64,000 bases of DNA from the NCBI GenBank assembly GCA_018136815.1, contig CM030933.1:5348282-5412281 (forward strand). The letters run 5' to 3'. Under the pieces are notes generated by a model. It made no database searches and was not told the DNA's origin. It saw only the letters and a list, made by a program, of their open reading frames with translations. This document shows positions 38,817 to 51,350 of this stretch, in pieces. The stretch comes from Isochrysis galbana. Lineage: Eukaryota > Haptophyta > Isochrysidales > Isochrysidaceae. Every line of letters begins with the position of its first letter. The stretch's first letter is position 1. A program made the position numbers and the translations under genes.

Positions 38817-39187
38817 TGTGTCAGAGTTGAAAGGTATCGTAGCTGTGGATCTTGAGGCATGGCGAACGGGAACATTTACGAGCAATGCGTGAGTGCGAAT
38901 TTATGGTGCGTCCACAAAAAGCCTGAGCGCGCTACCTGGAGCAAAACGGCATTGGAAGTGTGCCTTTGCACATAGCCAACACATTCGCATTCCTTCTTCT
39001 TGCAGCCTCCGCGCGCGATGCCAAGTAGGTCTTTCCCCCCGGGCTTGGCGCGAGCGAGTGCTTCTTGCTCTCGTTGCTGTGCTCGTATCAGCTAGAAGGA
39101 GCGGGGAAACACAATCAGTTATCTTAGGCACGAGTTGATGGGTTGTAGGATGTAGCATCGAGGCTGAGTGGCTAGGGGCATTCCACA
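38817..39187. other. Intergenic, no gene recognised
   Basis: Short spacer between two minus-strand genes. It should contain the promoter of the Cys-motif gene and the 3' flank of the TPR gene. Confidence 0.3.
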
Positions 39188-42100
39188 CTAGAACGTGCAA
39201 ATGCCAAAGATAGCTCGCAATTGCTTCCTCACCCAGTTGGAATGCTCCAAGGCGTCACGCATCGCCTTGTTGTTGGGCTCCATCTCGAGCCCGAGTTGGA
39301 GGGCCGAGATAGCTTCTGCGTAGCGTTCTAAATGATTGAGCGCGCGGCCAGCGCGGAGGTATCCGCGAGACCATTCTGGTGCCAAGCAGATTGTCTCCTA
39401 CAGTCAATGAAAGGCCGCGATCAAAGAGCAGCGGGCATGCTCACCTCAACTCTTGGCTTGAAAGTAAGAGAGTAGCGTTTGTATACTTCCATGTGAAACG
39501 CGTGCGCTTAGGTCGCATGGCACCGAGGAGCGGTGCGTTTCGAAACCGGCGCGTTTCAAAGCGAAACACCTCGCGCTGAATGGAGGAGCATGGAGATCAC
39601 ATGCACACCTCACACTTATGCTAGGGAAGAAGTGAGCAGAGCTCACCTGCGCGTCCGAGAGGGCATCCTTGTACCTATGTATCCCTTCATATACTCTGGA
39701 GCGTAGTGACCAAAGGTCCGCAAGATGCGGCGCCATCCCTATCGCCTCTCCTAGCAAAAGCAGCGCGCGGCGAGTGTCCATCCGGTGGAAAGCGTCCTCC
39801 GCCAGATCTTTGAGACCTCGCGCCTTGGCCTCTGAGGCCGATTGGGCAGGACAATCGTCCGCCGGACTGTCTCCGTTGCCTAGACCAGCCGAGGGATCGT
39901 CAGCATCGTCGCTTCCCCCACCGCCACCTGAGCGCACTACCCTCTCGACCTTTGAAGGCATCCCTGCAGCATCGATCTGCATTTCGAGGTTGGCTCGCTG
40001 CAAAGCCATCTCGATGACGGGATTATGAGGCTGCTGTCGATGGCACTCTTGCCACAACGGCAAAGCAGCAGACCAGTTTTCCAACCTAGCGTGGATCTTG
40101 GCAAGCAGGTTGATGGCGTCAAACCTGGGAGTCGTGCGCATCGAGACCGGGGTGCGGGAGCGATGGGCGGGGTGTCAATGAGAGCGTTAACGTACGAGCT
40201 GGGATGGGAATGAGATGTACGCTGAATGTCAGCTGTGACATGTCTAAAGATTCGTTGATGCAGGCAGAGGCTGCGACGCATCATGAGCGTGCCGTTGCTT
40301 CGGACCACTTGCCCACCCTGCCTGGTAAGCTTACCATCCTGGCCTAGCTTCGACGACACTCTGCATATCCTCAAGCGCTAGACGAGGCTCGTCGAGCGCC
40401 ATGTTAGTTTCCGCACGCGACAGCAGCAGCGAGACGTCGTTTGGCGCGTATTCGATGGCCATGTCGATCAAAGCGATTGCCTCCCGATGGCGTCCCCATT
40501 GCACATGCGTCTGCGAAAGCATGGGCACGCGAGGGAGCGACGGGCTGATGGGCATGAAACGGAGCGCATGGGCTTAAACGGGGTCAAAAGGGGGTGGTTT
40601 AGAATGCGTGCGCGCCACACACGCGGCTAGGAGGCCCAATCCCAGTGGCGCGAATACACAAGTTGGTGAGCGTGAACACCTTGGCCAAGTTTTTGAATGC
40701 CGCAGCCTTGTCGGCCGGCTCGAGGAGTTTCTTGATGTGATGTAGGCACGGCTCCCGAGCTGCTTCGAAGGCTTGGATGCGCGCGACCTGCGTTTCAGTG
40801 AGCCAGGCGGTTGGACCGAAGAAAGTAAGCAACGCCACCACGGGGAACCGCACAAGAGGGCGGACGGCGACGCAGCCTCAACTCCGCCCTACTTGGCTTC
40901 GTGAAATACACAACTCACCTCTCCACCATTAATCATCTTCCCTGCGCGTCGAAAGACACGTACCATCTCCTTGGCCTCAGCCCATGCGCCCCGAAGTTCT
41001 TTGTCCCTCGGATTAGCGACGCAACCCTGTTGGAAAGTTGCCATGGCGCCGTCATAATCACACAAATTGACCTGAGCAAAACCGAGGATTGGCATTCATG
41101 CTATGTGCGCCACGCGACTCGCCGATGCACAGCACGGCGGCGTGTATCTCGACATGCGGACATTTCAGACACGGCTGAGTACACGTCGCCCGCAAAAGGG
41201 CAACTTGGGCCCATGCACCTGCGCCTTTCCCTTTTGCAAGAAGGCGCGCGGCTCGCTCGGCTTGAGGTAGCTTGCCATGTGCGCGTCCTCCATCGCCCCG
41301 CCATGCTTGCCCATGGCCGCGAGCGCCGCGCTCCGCTCGAGATAGAGAGAGGCGTCTGTCGATTTGGCCTCAATCTCACGCCCTAAGATGCGTACCGCGG
41401 TCTCCGGCTTGCCAAGTCGCATGGCCTCGCGCGCGAACTCAACTCCGCCGAGGCTGAGGCTCTTGCCGGACGTATCGGAAGGGAGCGGAGCAGCCTTGCT
41501 GTCCGAGGAAGACGACGCCGGCCGCTCGTGAGCAGCGTTATCGCCCTCCAACTTCGTCGCCGTCGTCGCCGTGTGCCCCTGCGTGTCGCTCCCCTTCGAA
41601 GCGGCCTTTCCGGCAGCAGCCTCGGCCAAGACCGGCGCTGGCGGAACCTCCGGCATGGCCACGCCTTCCGACCTTGCTCGCACCTTGAGCCTTGCCCATT
41701 CCGCCCTCATGAAGGAGGAGCCTGGCTCAATCCGCAGGCCCTCCGCCAGCGCGAGGGCGGCCCCTTCAGTTCGACCAAGCGCAAGCAGAGCCGCAGATTG
41801 GCGCGAGCGCGCGCGCGCCCAATTCGGTGCCAACCCGACCGCTACCAACGCGTCGCTTAGCGCGCCACGCGCGTTGCCACGTGAGAGGCGCGCCGCCGAG
41901 CGGTTGGAATGGAGCACGGCGGCAAGCGGAGGTGGTGGCAGGCCTCCGCGGGCCGAAGTATTGCTATTGCTAGCACCGGGCGTGATCGAAGAAGCAGGGG
42001 AGTTCTGTTCCAGCATTTCGATGGCGCGACTCCACAGCAACTCTGCGCGAGCGTGGTCACCCGATTTGAAAGCCGTAGAGCCCAGCTCCCGCAGACTTTC

Positions 42101-43491
42101 AACCGAGCTCTCGTCATTCTCACCGTTGTCACGAGCGCCGCCACCTCGGGCTGCGGCAGTATCGGCCTCGACGCCATTAACAGGTGAAGCATTCCAATCA
42201 TGCGGCTCGCCATGGGCCTCATGGCCACCGAGTGCACCTGTCAAGTCAGTAGGCACGCCGCTACCGGCCATCTTGGACGTGACGCCGTGCTCCGTGCTGC
42301 CGACGTGTTTTCCGTCACCGGTCGACTCGGTATCGTCCACAAGTCGGCGCATCCGCGAGAGCGCCTCATGGGTCGCTCCCGCGGAGCCCTCGGTGTTCAT
42401 GCGTCGCAACGACTCCGCAATCGAAATGGGCTGGTCGTGCTCAATTCGCCTGAAAGGACAGATGCAAACTCATGGTATGAGGTGGGTGCCCGCGGTCTTT
42501 TTTTGCAGCCACTGGATCGGTTGAGCAGAGAAGTGCAGAAGGGGTGGATTGGATGGGTGGATGGCAAGACTGTGGCTCCAAGCCCCTCCGCTCGCACTCA
42601 CTTTGGCCGGACGCGCAACGTCGTGGGGACCACACCCATTCCGGACTGGTTGCGCCTTGGCTCGGTCACATCCGCGGCGACGTGGCCCAAAGGATTATCG
42701 CGCCGCGCTGCACGCGCGACGCGCTCGGCTTCCGATTCGGCCGATGCACGCTCTGCGCCAAATTTGGTGCCGCCACCCGGCATTAGAAAGGGCATAGCCA
42801 TTGCTCTGGCCGCAACATCCTTTCGAACCGCGGCATTGGCCGCAGCAGCCTCGAGTGCACGGCGCTCACGCGTGCCTCCTTCTTTGGGCGCGACGGCCAC
42901 TCCAGAGGCGCCATGCACAATGTCTAGATCCGCATCGCCACCCGTAAGGAAGCCCGGCCGGATCGCAGGACAAATGCCGCTGCCCGCCTCCCAAGCCGCA
43001 CTTGCCGCCCGTTCTGCCGCCAAACGCTCGGCACGCTCAGCGCGCACCTCTTCCGCTGCCGCGCGTCGCCGGCGCGCCTCGACCGCCTGAGCTGCGACGG
43101 CAGCAGCGTGACTCGCGTAGTCGGGCGCCTCCTCGCCGTCCGCGCGCTGCTCCGTGCGTGCGATGTCATCCCACAATGCCTGTCCTCCCCCTACTCCCCG
43201 CCGCTCGCCCTCAGCGCCAAGCTGCTGCTCCGCTTCCCCGCTCCGCTTCTCTCCGCTCCACTCCTGCCCGTTCCGCTTCTCTCCCTTCTCTGCCTTCCTC
43301 TTCCTCTCTTCCACCAACCGCACCACCAGCCCCTCAAGCCGCAGCAGCAACCCAAGCTTGCTCACACCCCTCTGACGAAGCCAAAGGCGAAGCTCCTCGC
43401 GATCCCCACCATGCTCTAGCAAAGAGCACAGCGCGTCGGTCTCATCGCCGAGAAGAGAGAGGAGAGTCTCCTCGGAAGCGGAGGCCGCCAT
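39188..43491 (-). CDS. Large TPR-repeat protein, co-chaperone-like, 7 exons
   Basis: Seven exons (43491-42602, 42449-41219, 41071-40919, 40787-40680, 40510-40335, 40124-39647, 39397-39188) join in frame to 1081 residues, with GT-AG borders throughout. Residues 1-300 begin MAASASEETLLSLLGDE and include a Lys/Glu-rich segment and an Ala/Arg-rich coiled-coil-like stretch. The joining sequence RVRPKRIEHDQPISIAESLRR spans intron 1. TPR units follow, separated by disordered linkers: LRELGSTAFKSGDHARAELLWSRAI, HSNRSAARLSRGNARGALSDAL, LYLERSAALAAMGKHGGAMED and AQVNLCDYDGAMATFQQG, then WGRHREAIALIDMAIEYAP, LRSRVYEGIHRYKDALSDAQ and GYLRAGRALNHLERYAEAI. TPRs bind peptides, often Hsp70/Hsp90 tails, but a J domain or other effector is absent, so the role is open. 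Confidence 0.8.
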
Positions 43492-44060
<569 letters not shown>

Positions 44061-45114
44061 GCAGAGGGAGTGGATTGGACAGAGAGATTTCCTCGCTTCT
44101 TCACTAGAGAGCTAGAGAGGGAGAGGGAGAGAGGGAGAGGGAGAGGGGGGGGGGGAGAGAGAGAGACAGAGAAAGGGAGGGAGCGAGGAAGAGAGAGAAA
44201 GAAAGGGAGAGGGAGAGAGGGAGAGAGCGAGGGAGGGAGAGCACTCGCTCTGCTTCTACTTCTGCTTCTACTTCTTCTTCAGCTTCAGCTTCCGCTTGCT
44301 TCTGCTTCCGCTTCCGCTTCTGCCACACCGCCCACGCCGACGAGGGCCGGTCGTCGTTCGTTCGTCCGTCGTCGTCGCTCACTCGCTCGCTCTCTTTCTT
44401 GTTCTTGTCGCCCACTTGTCTACCATTCCATCCCCTCAATCCATCCGCCTCTCAACTCACTTCCTCTGCCTCAGTGAGCCCTCCCGTCACTCGCCCTTGC
44501 CACTCGCCTCCTCTTGTGCCGCCTCCGCCTTCGCAGCCGTCCTCGCCCTTGCATAAGCCCGCCTCTCAACTGAGAAGGAGAAGAGTGGAGGCAAACAAGA
44601 GTACACCTTTAGGCGGCTTGCTTTCATTTGGTCTCCCTTCCCTCCGGTATTTTCCCCTCCGCCTCCTCCCGCAAAAAGCGCGCCTCGTTTAGGAGTAGGT
44701 GACTTTAGGCCGAGCAACAACCACCGCTTGACAAACACCGAATCCGCCGACTGTTTGAAGGCCTTGGTGTAGTAGAGTCTACTGACAGTGATTTCAACCA
44801 GATATTGATGCGCGATCATGCCCGAATCGAGTGACTCACGTAAGGACCACGTGTGCTTCCACATTATAGGTCAAGTAAGCCCCAGGTGACAAACGCAAGG
44901 TGAATGCGCGCTTCTAGAGAGTGGTCTTGTGCCTCACCCCCCCCCCCCCCCTTCCATACCATATTCAAGTACAAGAGATCTTCATTGAATAGATCTCTTT
45001 ATTCAAAACCGTAACCATGCTAGCAGGGATGGGGATAATTGAACACGCTTTTGGTCGGTCGAGTAGCATGGCCCGGTCGTCCGTCGCGGCGGGGGGGGGG
45101 GCGGCGGCAGGAGG
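44061..45114. other. Intergenic, GA-rich then CT-rich, no gene recognised
   Basis: GA-rich blocks at 44105-44250 are followed by a CTTCTGCTTC-type stretch (44255-44325). A perfect stem AAGAGATCT against AGATCTCTT lies at 44972-44999. A C-run of at least 12 is at 44938-44951. No conserved protein is visible. Confidence 0.35.
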
Positions 45115-45582
45115 CCTAGTTGGGCTGCAAGTACTGATATTAGAACTGATGCCGCATTAGTATAAGCTCCCCAGGAGCTGTTATACTGATGTAAGTGCCT
45201 AGGCTGCCAGTTCAAAAATAAAACTGAAAACAAAACTCCGGAGCGGGAACGAGCCCCCGCGAACAAGCGCAGAGGCGCGCCCGCCCGCTCCCCCCCCCCT
45301 ATCTCTCTTGCTAGCTGCCCACCACCCACCACCTTGGCCTCTTGGCCTCTTCACATGCACCTGCCAACTCGTGCTCTCTGTTTGTTTGCGCTGCCCTCCC
45401 CTTTGCGCGCGCGCCACGCGCTGCACGCTGAACACCCCCAGTAAGTATAAGTATAATAATAGCGATACTAGAAGTTGTAATAGGGGTGTAAGCTGATATT
45501 AGTACTGATGTAAGTACTGATGTAAGTGTAAGCGTGTAAGCTCAAAACCACCGTAAGCTTACGGACTGACAGCCCAACTAGG
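45115..45582. mobile_element. Candidate 468-bp element with 13-bp terminal inverted repeats
   Basis: CCTAGTTGGGCTG at 45115-45127 is the exact inverse of CAGCCCAACTAGG at 45570-45582. Inside lies a long imperfect hairpin (CATTAGTATAAGCTCC against GGAGCTGTTATACTGATG, 45157-45194), several GTAAGTACTGAT-type phrases and the palindrome CCGTAAGCTTACGG at 45551. A related right end (CCGTAAGCTTACGTATTGACGGGCCAAC) occurs at about 54331. There is no coding content. It could also be a chance pairing inside older element debris. Confidence 0.45.
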
Positions 45583-45640
45583 GCAGGGGAGGAGGGGAGC
45601 GGCGCGCGCTCCATGACCCTATCGCTTTAACGATAGTTGA
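45583..45640 (-). mobile_element. 5' end of a CTATCG-type CAAC-hairpin element, minus
   Basis: From 45640 on the minus strand: CAAC start, stem CTATCGT, loop TAAA, stem GCGATAG, then GGGTCATGGAGCGCGCGCCGC. Only the first about 55 bases are present before the inverted-repeat candidate. Confidence 0.6.
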
Positions 45641-46188
45641 GGCCGGCGAGTGTCGAGCAGCGCCACCCATCGTTGATCGAGGATCGAGGGATGAACCGAC
45701 GCAGTCGCGCAGTCGCCCCGGTCGATGTGCCCAGTTCAGTGGGTGGAACAGATCCGATTGCACGACGCCCGCAGCGGCCGCGACGGCCTGCACCCAAGTG
45801 CCACCGCTAAGGCCACCCACGCGCCAAGCTAGTCCCGGATGCCCCTTCCCGATGCGACCACAGCGACCACATGGTGCGGATGCAATCATCCATCATGCCA
45901 TCGCTGCCGGCTGCCGGCCGCGCTCTCTTCCTCTACGAGAGGGAAGCGAGGAGAAGAGAAGAAAGGCACCGGAAGGTCTCTCCCTCGAGATAGCTCTCCT
46001 CGTAAAAGGTTCGTGAAAACGAGAGTGGCGGGTCGACCAGAGCCATCTCTTACGTTGGAAAATTGGCCGTAAGTTTTACACAAGATATCTTGACTTGTGG
46101 AGGGGGTAAGAGTTAAAATGCCCGTCCATCTCTCCCTGATCCTTTGTTCTTTCGCGCGGCGTCGCCGCCGCCGCCGCCGCCGCCGCCG

Positions 46189-46239
<51 letters not shown>

Positions 46240-46375
46240 TCTCCTCATTCCAATCCTCCCTCGCCCTCATCCTCTTCTTCTCTCTGCCTTTCCGTCCTGC
46301 CCACCTGCCCCTCGAACTCTCGTGCCTCCCCCCCCCCCCCCCCCCCTCCCTCCCTTCCCTCTCTCTCCTCCCCAG
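45641..46375. promoter_or_regulatory. Upstream region of the JmjC fusion gene
   Basis: No gene is recognised in 45641-46140. A (GCC)n run (46160-46190) passes directly into a (CT)n tract (46191-46235), then CT- and C-rich sequence up to the ATG at 46376. The same type of tract lies upstream of other genes in the window. Confidence 0.5.
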
Positions 46376-49300
46376 ATGCCTTCCCTCTTCGAGCTGCCGG
46401 GACTGCTTGGCTCTGTCGAAGAGGCAGCCCCAGAGGCGTGGCCCTCGGCGGAGAGGTTCCGAGAGCACTTTGCTCCCTGCTCACACGAGGGATCTATCTC
46501 CGCTGGAAGACCCCTCGTGCTGCTCGGTATGGCAGCGGCAATGCCAGCCTTTGAGCGCTGGGAGCACGACGGGCGGCTGGGAGAGGCACGGTACGCGGAA
46601 GCAATTCTCGACAATGTCGAGCTTGCGCGCACAGAGACGCGAGCAGCCGGAGAACTCAAGGGGGTACGGCTCAAGCAGTTCTTGCGTCACTACCGTGGAG
46701 GCTGGACAGACCGGAGAGAGGGAGCGAAGACTCGCTCTTCTTCACGGGGAAGCAGCGAGGATGCCACACGACGAGAGGCGTCGTCAGTGCTAGAAGCAGG
46801 GGCCTCATCAGTATCTTCGTGTGAAGCATCCAAGCAAGCGCCGTCGGTTGAGTCAGTAGTGGAGGCGCCCGGAGTGAGCCTGATCCCTCCGTCGCTTTCC
46901 GCGCAGCAGCCCATGCGGCCACGCGACAAGGCGCGCCCCTTGCAAAGCGAAACGACCCCAGAGGAAGTTCCGCAAAACGAGGACATTCTCCCTGGCGCCT
47001 TCGACTTGTACGCTGTTGCGTCGCTGCCGAAAGCCATGCGGCATGATGTTTTCATACCGCCGCCTCTCAATAGTGGAGGCTACACGGACAAGCTTGCCGA
47101 AACGTTGCTGTGGTTCTCATCGGGAGGAACGCGCTCTGTGGTACGAGGGCTCCTTCCCCGCCTTTGCCTGTGAGCTTCGATACAATCGATGATGGCGTGT
47201 GCGTGGGCTGGGTCGATGGCTGAATTCCTCGCCGGAATAGTCGGAACCCTATGTAAAGTCGATCTGCGTCTCTCTCCCGAGTGTGTGCTCATGTCGCTCC
47301 ATGCCTATAGGTGCATGCAGATGGTGAGGACAACTTCCTCTGCGTCTTCGCAGGGACGAAACGCTTGGCGCTCTGGCACCCTTCTCTTGCCCCGACAATC
47401 ATGTCGTCGGACGCCGGCTGGCGTGAAGCCACGGAGGAAGACGCTGCGTACGGTGGCTTTGCCGGCCCCCCGCTCCTCGACGTCGCCGCTGTGAATTTGT
47501 CAAAGTGAGCATTCTCCACAGCTGATTACATGCTTGCCCGTCGATATGTCTCCAGCCTGTCCGGCCAAGACAGAGCAAGACGGCTCTCCAACCAACGAGC
47601 TGAGCAACCCATTCACTCTTTTGATCTGTTGATTGAGCGAGCTTGTTGGCGCTGCCGCCGCAGATTGCCAGCTTGGCGCAACCTCCCGCGCTACGAGGCC
47701 ACCCTGCGCGCCGGCGATTGCCTGTTCCTTCCGCGCGGTTGGATACACCACGTCTACTCCTTCCCTGAGCGCAATCTCGCCGTCAACATGTGGTGGGATC
47801 GGCCCTCTTGTCGTGAAGCCACATTGCAGCAGCAGCCATCCGTGCCAAGCACAATTGACCGCGTAACTGCGCATGCGCTGGAGGCTGGAAGCAGTTTCGC
47901 AGGAATGGCTACAGGTGAAAGGCACGATTCCGGTGAGAGCACGGTGCTGCCTGCACCTAGCAGCTCTCTAGCCAGCTTGGCGAGCAATCCGCCGGCCTCT
48001 GCAACCCGCCCGGACTTCCGTTTCACGGTTGCCGACTGCGTCTGGCAAAAGGACTCCCATCGAGAGGCCGACCTGCGCCAGGCGGTCCTGCCGGAAGGCA
48101 CACCTGCGGGATGTGTTCAAGGGAGAGGGGCGGCGGTGGCGGCGTCCCAGGCACGCGCAGCTCGCATTAGTGTCGCCGATTCGTACGGCCACCCAGTGCA
48201 AGCCATGCTGCCACTAGTTGCGACCGCAACGGCGATCGCTCTGCTAGCGCCGTGCGTGATCCACAAGTGCAAGGGCCGCCGGCCAGGGCAGCATGCACGG
48301 TCTCCACAAATTCAAACGGCTGCTGATCACATTGCTATGGCCGACGAACCTCCGCCCTCTGAGCTACGAGGCCTGCGTTCGGCCCCGCCGCGGCCCATCC
48401 GCGGAAGAGAGGTGTCGGTCGATCGATCCGCTTCTGAGGCTTCGTCAGGACACATCGAGCCGATCGGCCGCCCGTTTCTGGCATTCCTCGCTTACGTGCT
48501 GCGCTTCGCGGTGGCCGTATCTGTTGGCCTCGCAATCGGCTTTTATTTGGGCGGCGGCCTACGCGTGCAGCAAGCCGCCGGGGCGGGCAGGCTCCCGCAT
48601 GAGCATGGGCAGATAGGAATAGAATCGTTGTCACGTGCGTATTCTGGCACAGGCATAGGCCGCAGCCATCTAGGGGCCTATGAACCCAGGGCGTGGCTTG
48701 CACGTTACTGTGGCACCGGCCATGGTGCACCGGTTGAACAGCTCCGCCGACAGCCCAGGCCGAACATGGATACGACCTTTGCAAAATCCGTCGAGGCCGC
48801 TCCGGTCGACCCGATGGCACTGGTTCAAGGCAGCACCCATTGGTACGTCGCAAAGCTCTGGTCCCAACTAGAGCGAGCTCTTGTTAGGGACCACTTTGCG
48901 CTGTTACGCGGGGTGAACCGACAAGCGATTGACGAGACCGCACTCCTCCCGTTGTGCGCCATATCGGGCGTCCGGCCATCAACTCAAGGGGAATACACTT
49001 CAGCGTCACACGATGGAACCGGACCAATGGCATTCAAACAAGGCGATTCTTCGGATGCCTGCGCCGCGGCCGGCGCGCGAGTCGGTCCAACGACGGTTGG
49101 AGAAGTCCTCGAAGGCACGGATTGGTGCTTTCGTGCATTTTGGCGTCAGATTGACGGGGCATGGAGGCGGCGCGACGGGACGGCATGCAGCCCGGTGCAC
49201 GGTCATGTGGCCGATGCGGCTTTCGGGCACCGCGAGATGGATTCAACAGGACGTAAAAGTGCGGCACGTGGCGAAGAGGACAATGAGGAAGCTACGACAG

Positions 49301-50808
49301 ACCCTGCACATTCGGGCGAGCCGTCATCGGCTAATCATGCGCTCGATGATGAACGGCGCATTGAAGGATTCCGTGCGTTGAGCACCATGGACGCGGTGAT
49401 TGGTTTGCTGCAGGCCGATGCCGACAGCACACGCGCTACTAGCTCAATGGGCGTTACGCGCTCGCCGCAAGCCTCCACTACGCTCTCATGTTTCGGATGC
49501 GCCATCTGGGAAGTACTTGTCGGTGCGCATTGGTCACTCCTCGCCTCCTCGGGAATACTCGGGCTTGACGAAGTGATGGCTTTCGTGAAGTACGCAGGAG
49601 ACGCATACCCGCCGCTCCGCCGTCACATCTTGGTAATCGGCCGACAGTGGGCTGATGTACTGCCTCCGAAGGAGCGCAAGGCGGCTAATGAGCACCTAGC
49701 GTGGTTGCAGATTGCGGAACCATGGGACTATGCTACGGATGGAGCGTATTCTAGTCTGAAGCTTTCGCCCGGCGAGGCAGTGATTTGGCCGTCGATTGCA
49801 CCAATGCTATTCGTAAGACCGATACAGCCTCCACACAGACCAACTCTCGCCTCCGTGGCCATCTCCAACGTTTGTCGGTGGTTTCACACCGCTTTCCAAC
49901 GATTCGGTTCCAGCCAGACCGCCAACGTGGAGTATGCACCTGGCTCTGCCCGTCGACCGGCCCGGCTCCGCACGTCTTATGATCCGTCTCGCGTTCTCGA
50001 AGATGGCGAGCTGGTCTCGGCAATGCAAACTCGAAACGTATTTGGCTCGCGGATCGCGATTGGTCATGTCGACGATTCCGCACTGCTGCGCGAGCTCTCA
50101 CGCTTGGCTAGCGCGCTGCATGCGCGGGCTGCACGTGGCCGCTCCTCACCGCTGCACAACAACGATTTTTTTCGGGCGCAGATGCGCAACCAAGATGCGA
50201 TTTCTCGCCAACGCCCCATTCGCACTCTCATTCGGCTGGCACGCAAGGCGTGCGATTCTCTAATAAGGGCAACGAGCCCGCACCTCATGCGCACTGCCAA
50301 GGCCGAGGTTTCCCGTTTGCGAGTTGACGTGTGGGCTGCGCTACTCGACGGCGAAGAAATGCATGACACGCACGTACACGAGGGCTCCATCTGCTCGGGC
50401 GTGCTGTACGTGGACATACCTCCAGCGGCATCGCCGTTGGTATTCTACGATCCACGAGGAGCAGACACTCATTTTCCCGACCTCCCTGCACGCACGCAAC
50501 GTGCACTTTCTAGCCCGAGGCAACTAACCGAGTCTACTACGCTGAGTGATTCGGATGAACGCACCGATGCTCTGCGAAAAGATTCGGCGGAGGTGTTCTT
50601 AGCTTGGCAGGGTACTCTACCTCCCTTCACAGAACGTGCAGCCTTTTTACCAACGCCTGGAAGGATGATTGTGTTTCCGTCCTTTTTGGCACACGCAGTG
50701 CTCGCTAGCGCGTCCAACGAGGTAAAAGGAACACGGGCGAAGCGTGTATCATACGCCTTCAATGTCAACGCAGGGACGCACCTTACGGCATGGCGGCTGC
50801 TTCGATGA
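46376..50808 (+). CDS. JmjC-type oxygenase fused through membrane segments to a second 2OG-Fe(II) oxygenase
   Basis: Three exons (46376-47140, 47311-47504, 47664-50808) join in frame to 1367 residues. Residues 1-360 are a cupin/JmjC hydroxylase of the small JMJD7/TYW5-like kind: LPGAFDLYAVASLPKAMRHD, then after intron 1 the iron motif V-H257-A-D259-GEDNFLCVFAGTKRLALWHP. After intron 2 comes YEATLRAGDCLFLPRGWIHHV with distal H348. Two hydrophobic segments follow (about 501-520, 591-615), the second with a small-residue-rich helix, predicted membrane-spanning. After about 550 residues of mostly low-similarity sequence, residues 1205-1367 match the 2OG-FeII_Oxy_5 type: DTHVHEGSICSGVLYVDIP, VFYDPRG, TPGRMIVFPSFLAHAVLAS and KRVSYAFNVN. 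Both modules keep their histidines. The frame of exon 3 is one uninterrupted ORF, so the fusion is not an annotation join. The substrates are unknown. Confidence 0.8.
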
Positions 50809-51205
50809 AGCGCGCTCGATGAGACAGAGATACATAGGTCGTCATCCTGTAGGAGCTAGGTGGGGCGGTGAGCCTGATTGTGTATTGCATGGATGACGAC
50901 GATGTTGTGGGTGGAAAGGAGAGTGGCCCCGCGCTTTTTCGAGAGTCCGGCTGTCCATAGGGAATCCACATTCGAGGATGCCTCTCCTCCTCGTTTGCTT
51001 TCTTCTAGTTTGCAGCCCCCTCTGTCTCCATTCATATTTATGTTGTACCTGATCAACCTTATGTTTGCGACGGCTCCCCTCTCCTTCCTTCCACGGCAGC
51101 AAGAGCGCCCGGAGCTCTTCATTGCTAGTTGCTAGGCCATGGCCGGGGATCTATGGGCATATGGGTGCTGGGCGAATGCGCCGACACCTTTTCCATGTTC
51201 GCATG
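50809..51205. other. Intergenic, downstream of the JmjC fusion
   Basis: No gene is supported. It probably contains the 3' untranslated region. Confidence 0.3.
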
Positions 51206-51207
51206 AG

Positions 51208-51350
51208 CAACCTACTTTTATAAGTGGGGGTCATTGGGGCCTCGCGCCCCCCTCACTCATCGCGGACACCCCCCGGGATGGGTCCGTACAATCAACCCTA
51301 GCCGCCCGGATGCCGGATGGGACAATAGGCTTCTAATAGGTTCTATTAAG
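51208..51350 (+). mobile_element. Short CAAC-hairpin element copy
   Basis: Starts CAAC with stem CCTACTT, loop TTAT, stem AAGTGGG, then GGTCATTGGGGCCTCGCGCCCCCC, like 29647. It appears to end near GGTTCTATTAAG (51335-51348), which resembles GACTATTAAGAA at the ends of the two TSD-bounded short elements. No clear TSD was found. Confidence 0.5.

Noticed and set aside
41571..43090. Large plus-strand ORFs opposite the TPR gene
   Set aside because: Antisense shadows of GC-rich exons; the minus strand carries the TPR repeats and consistent splice sites.
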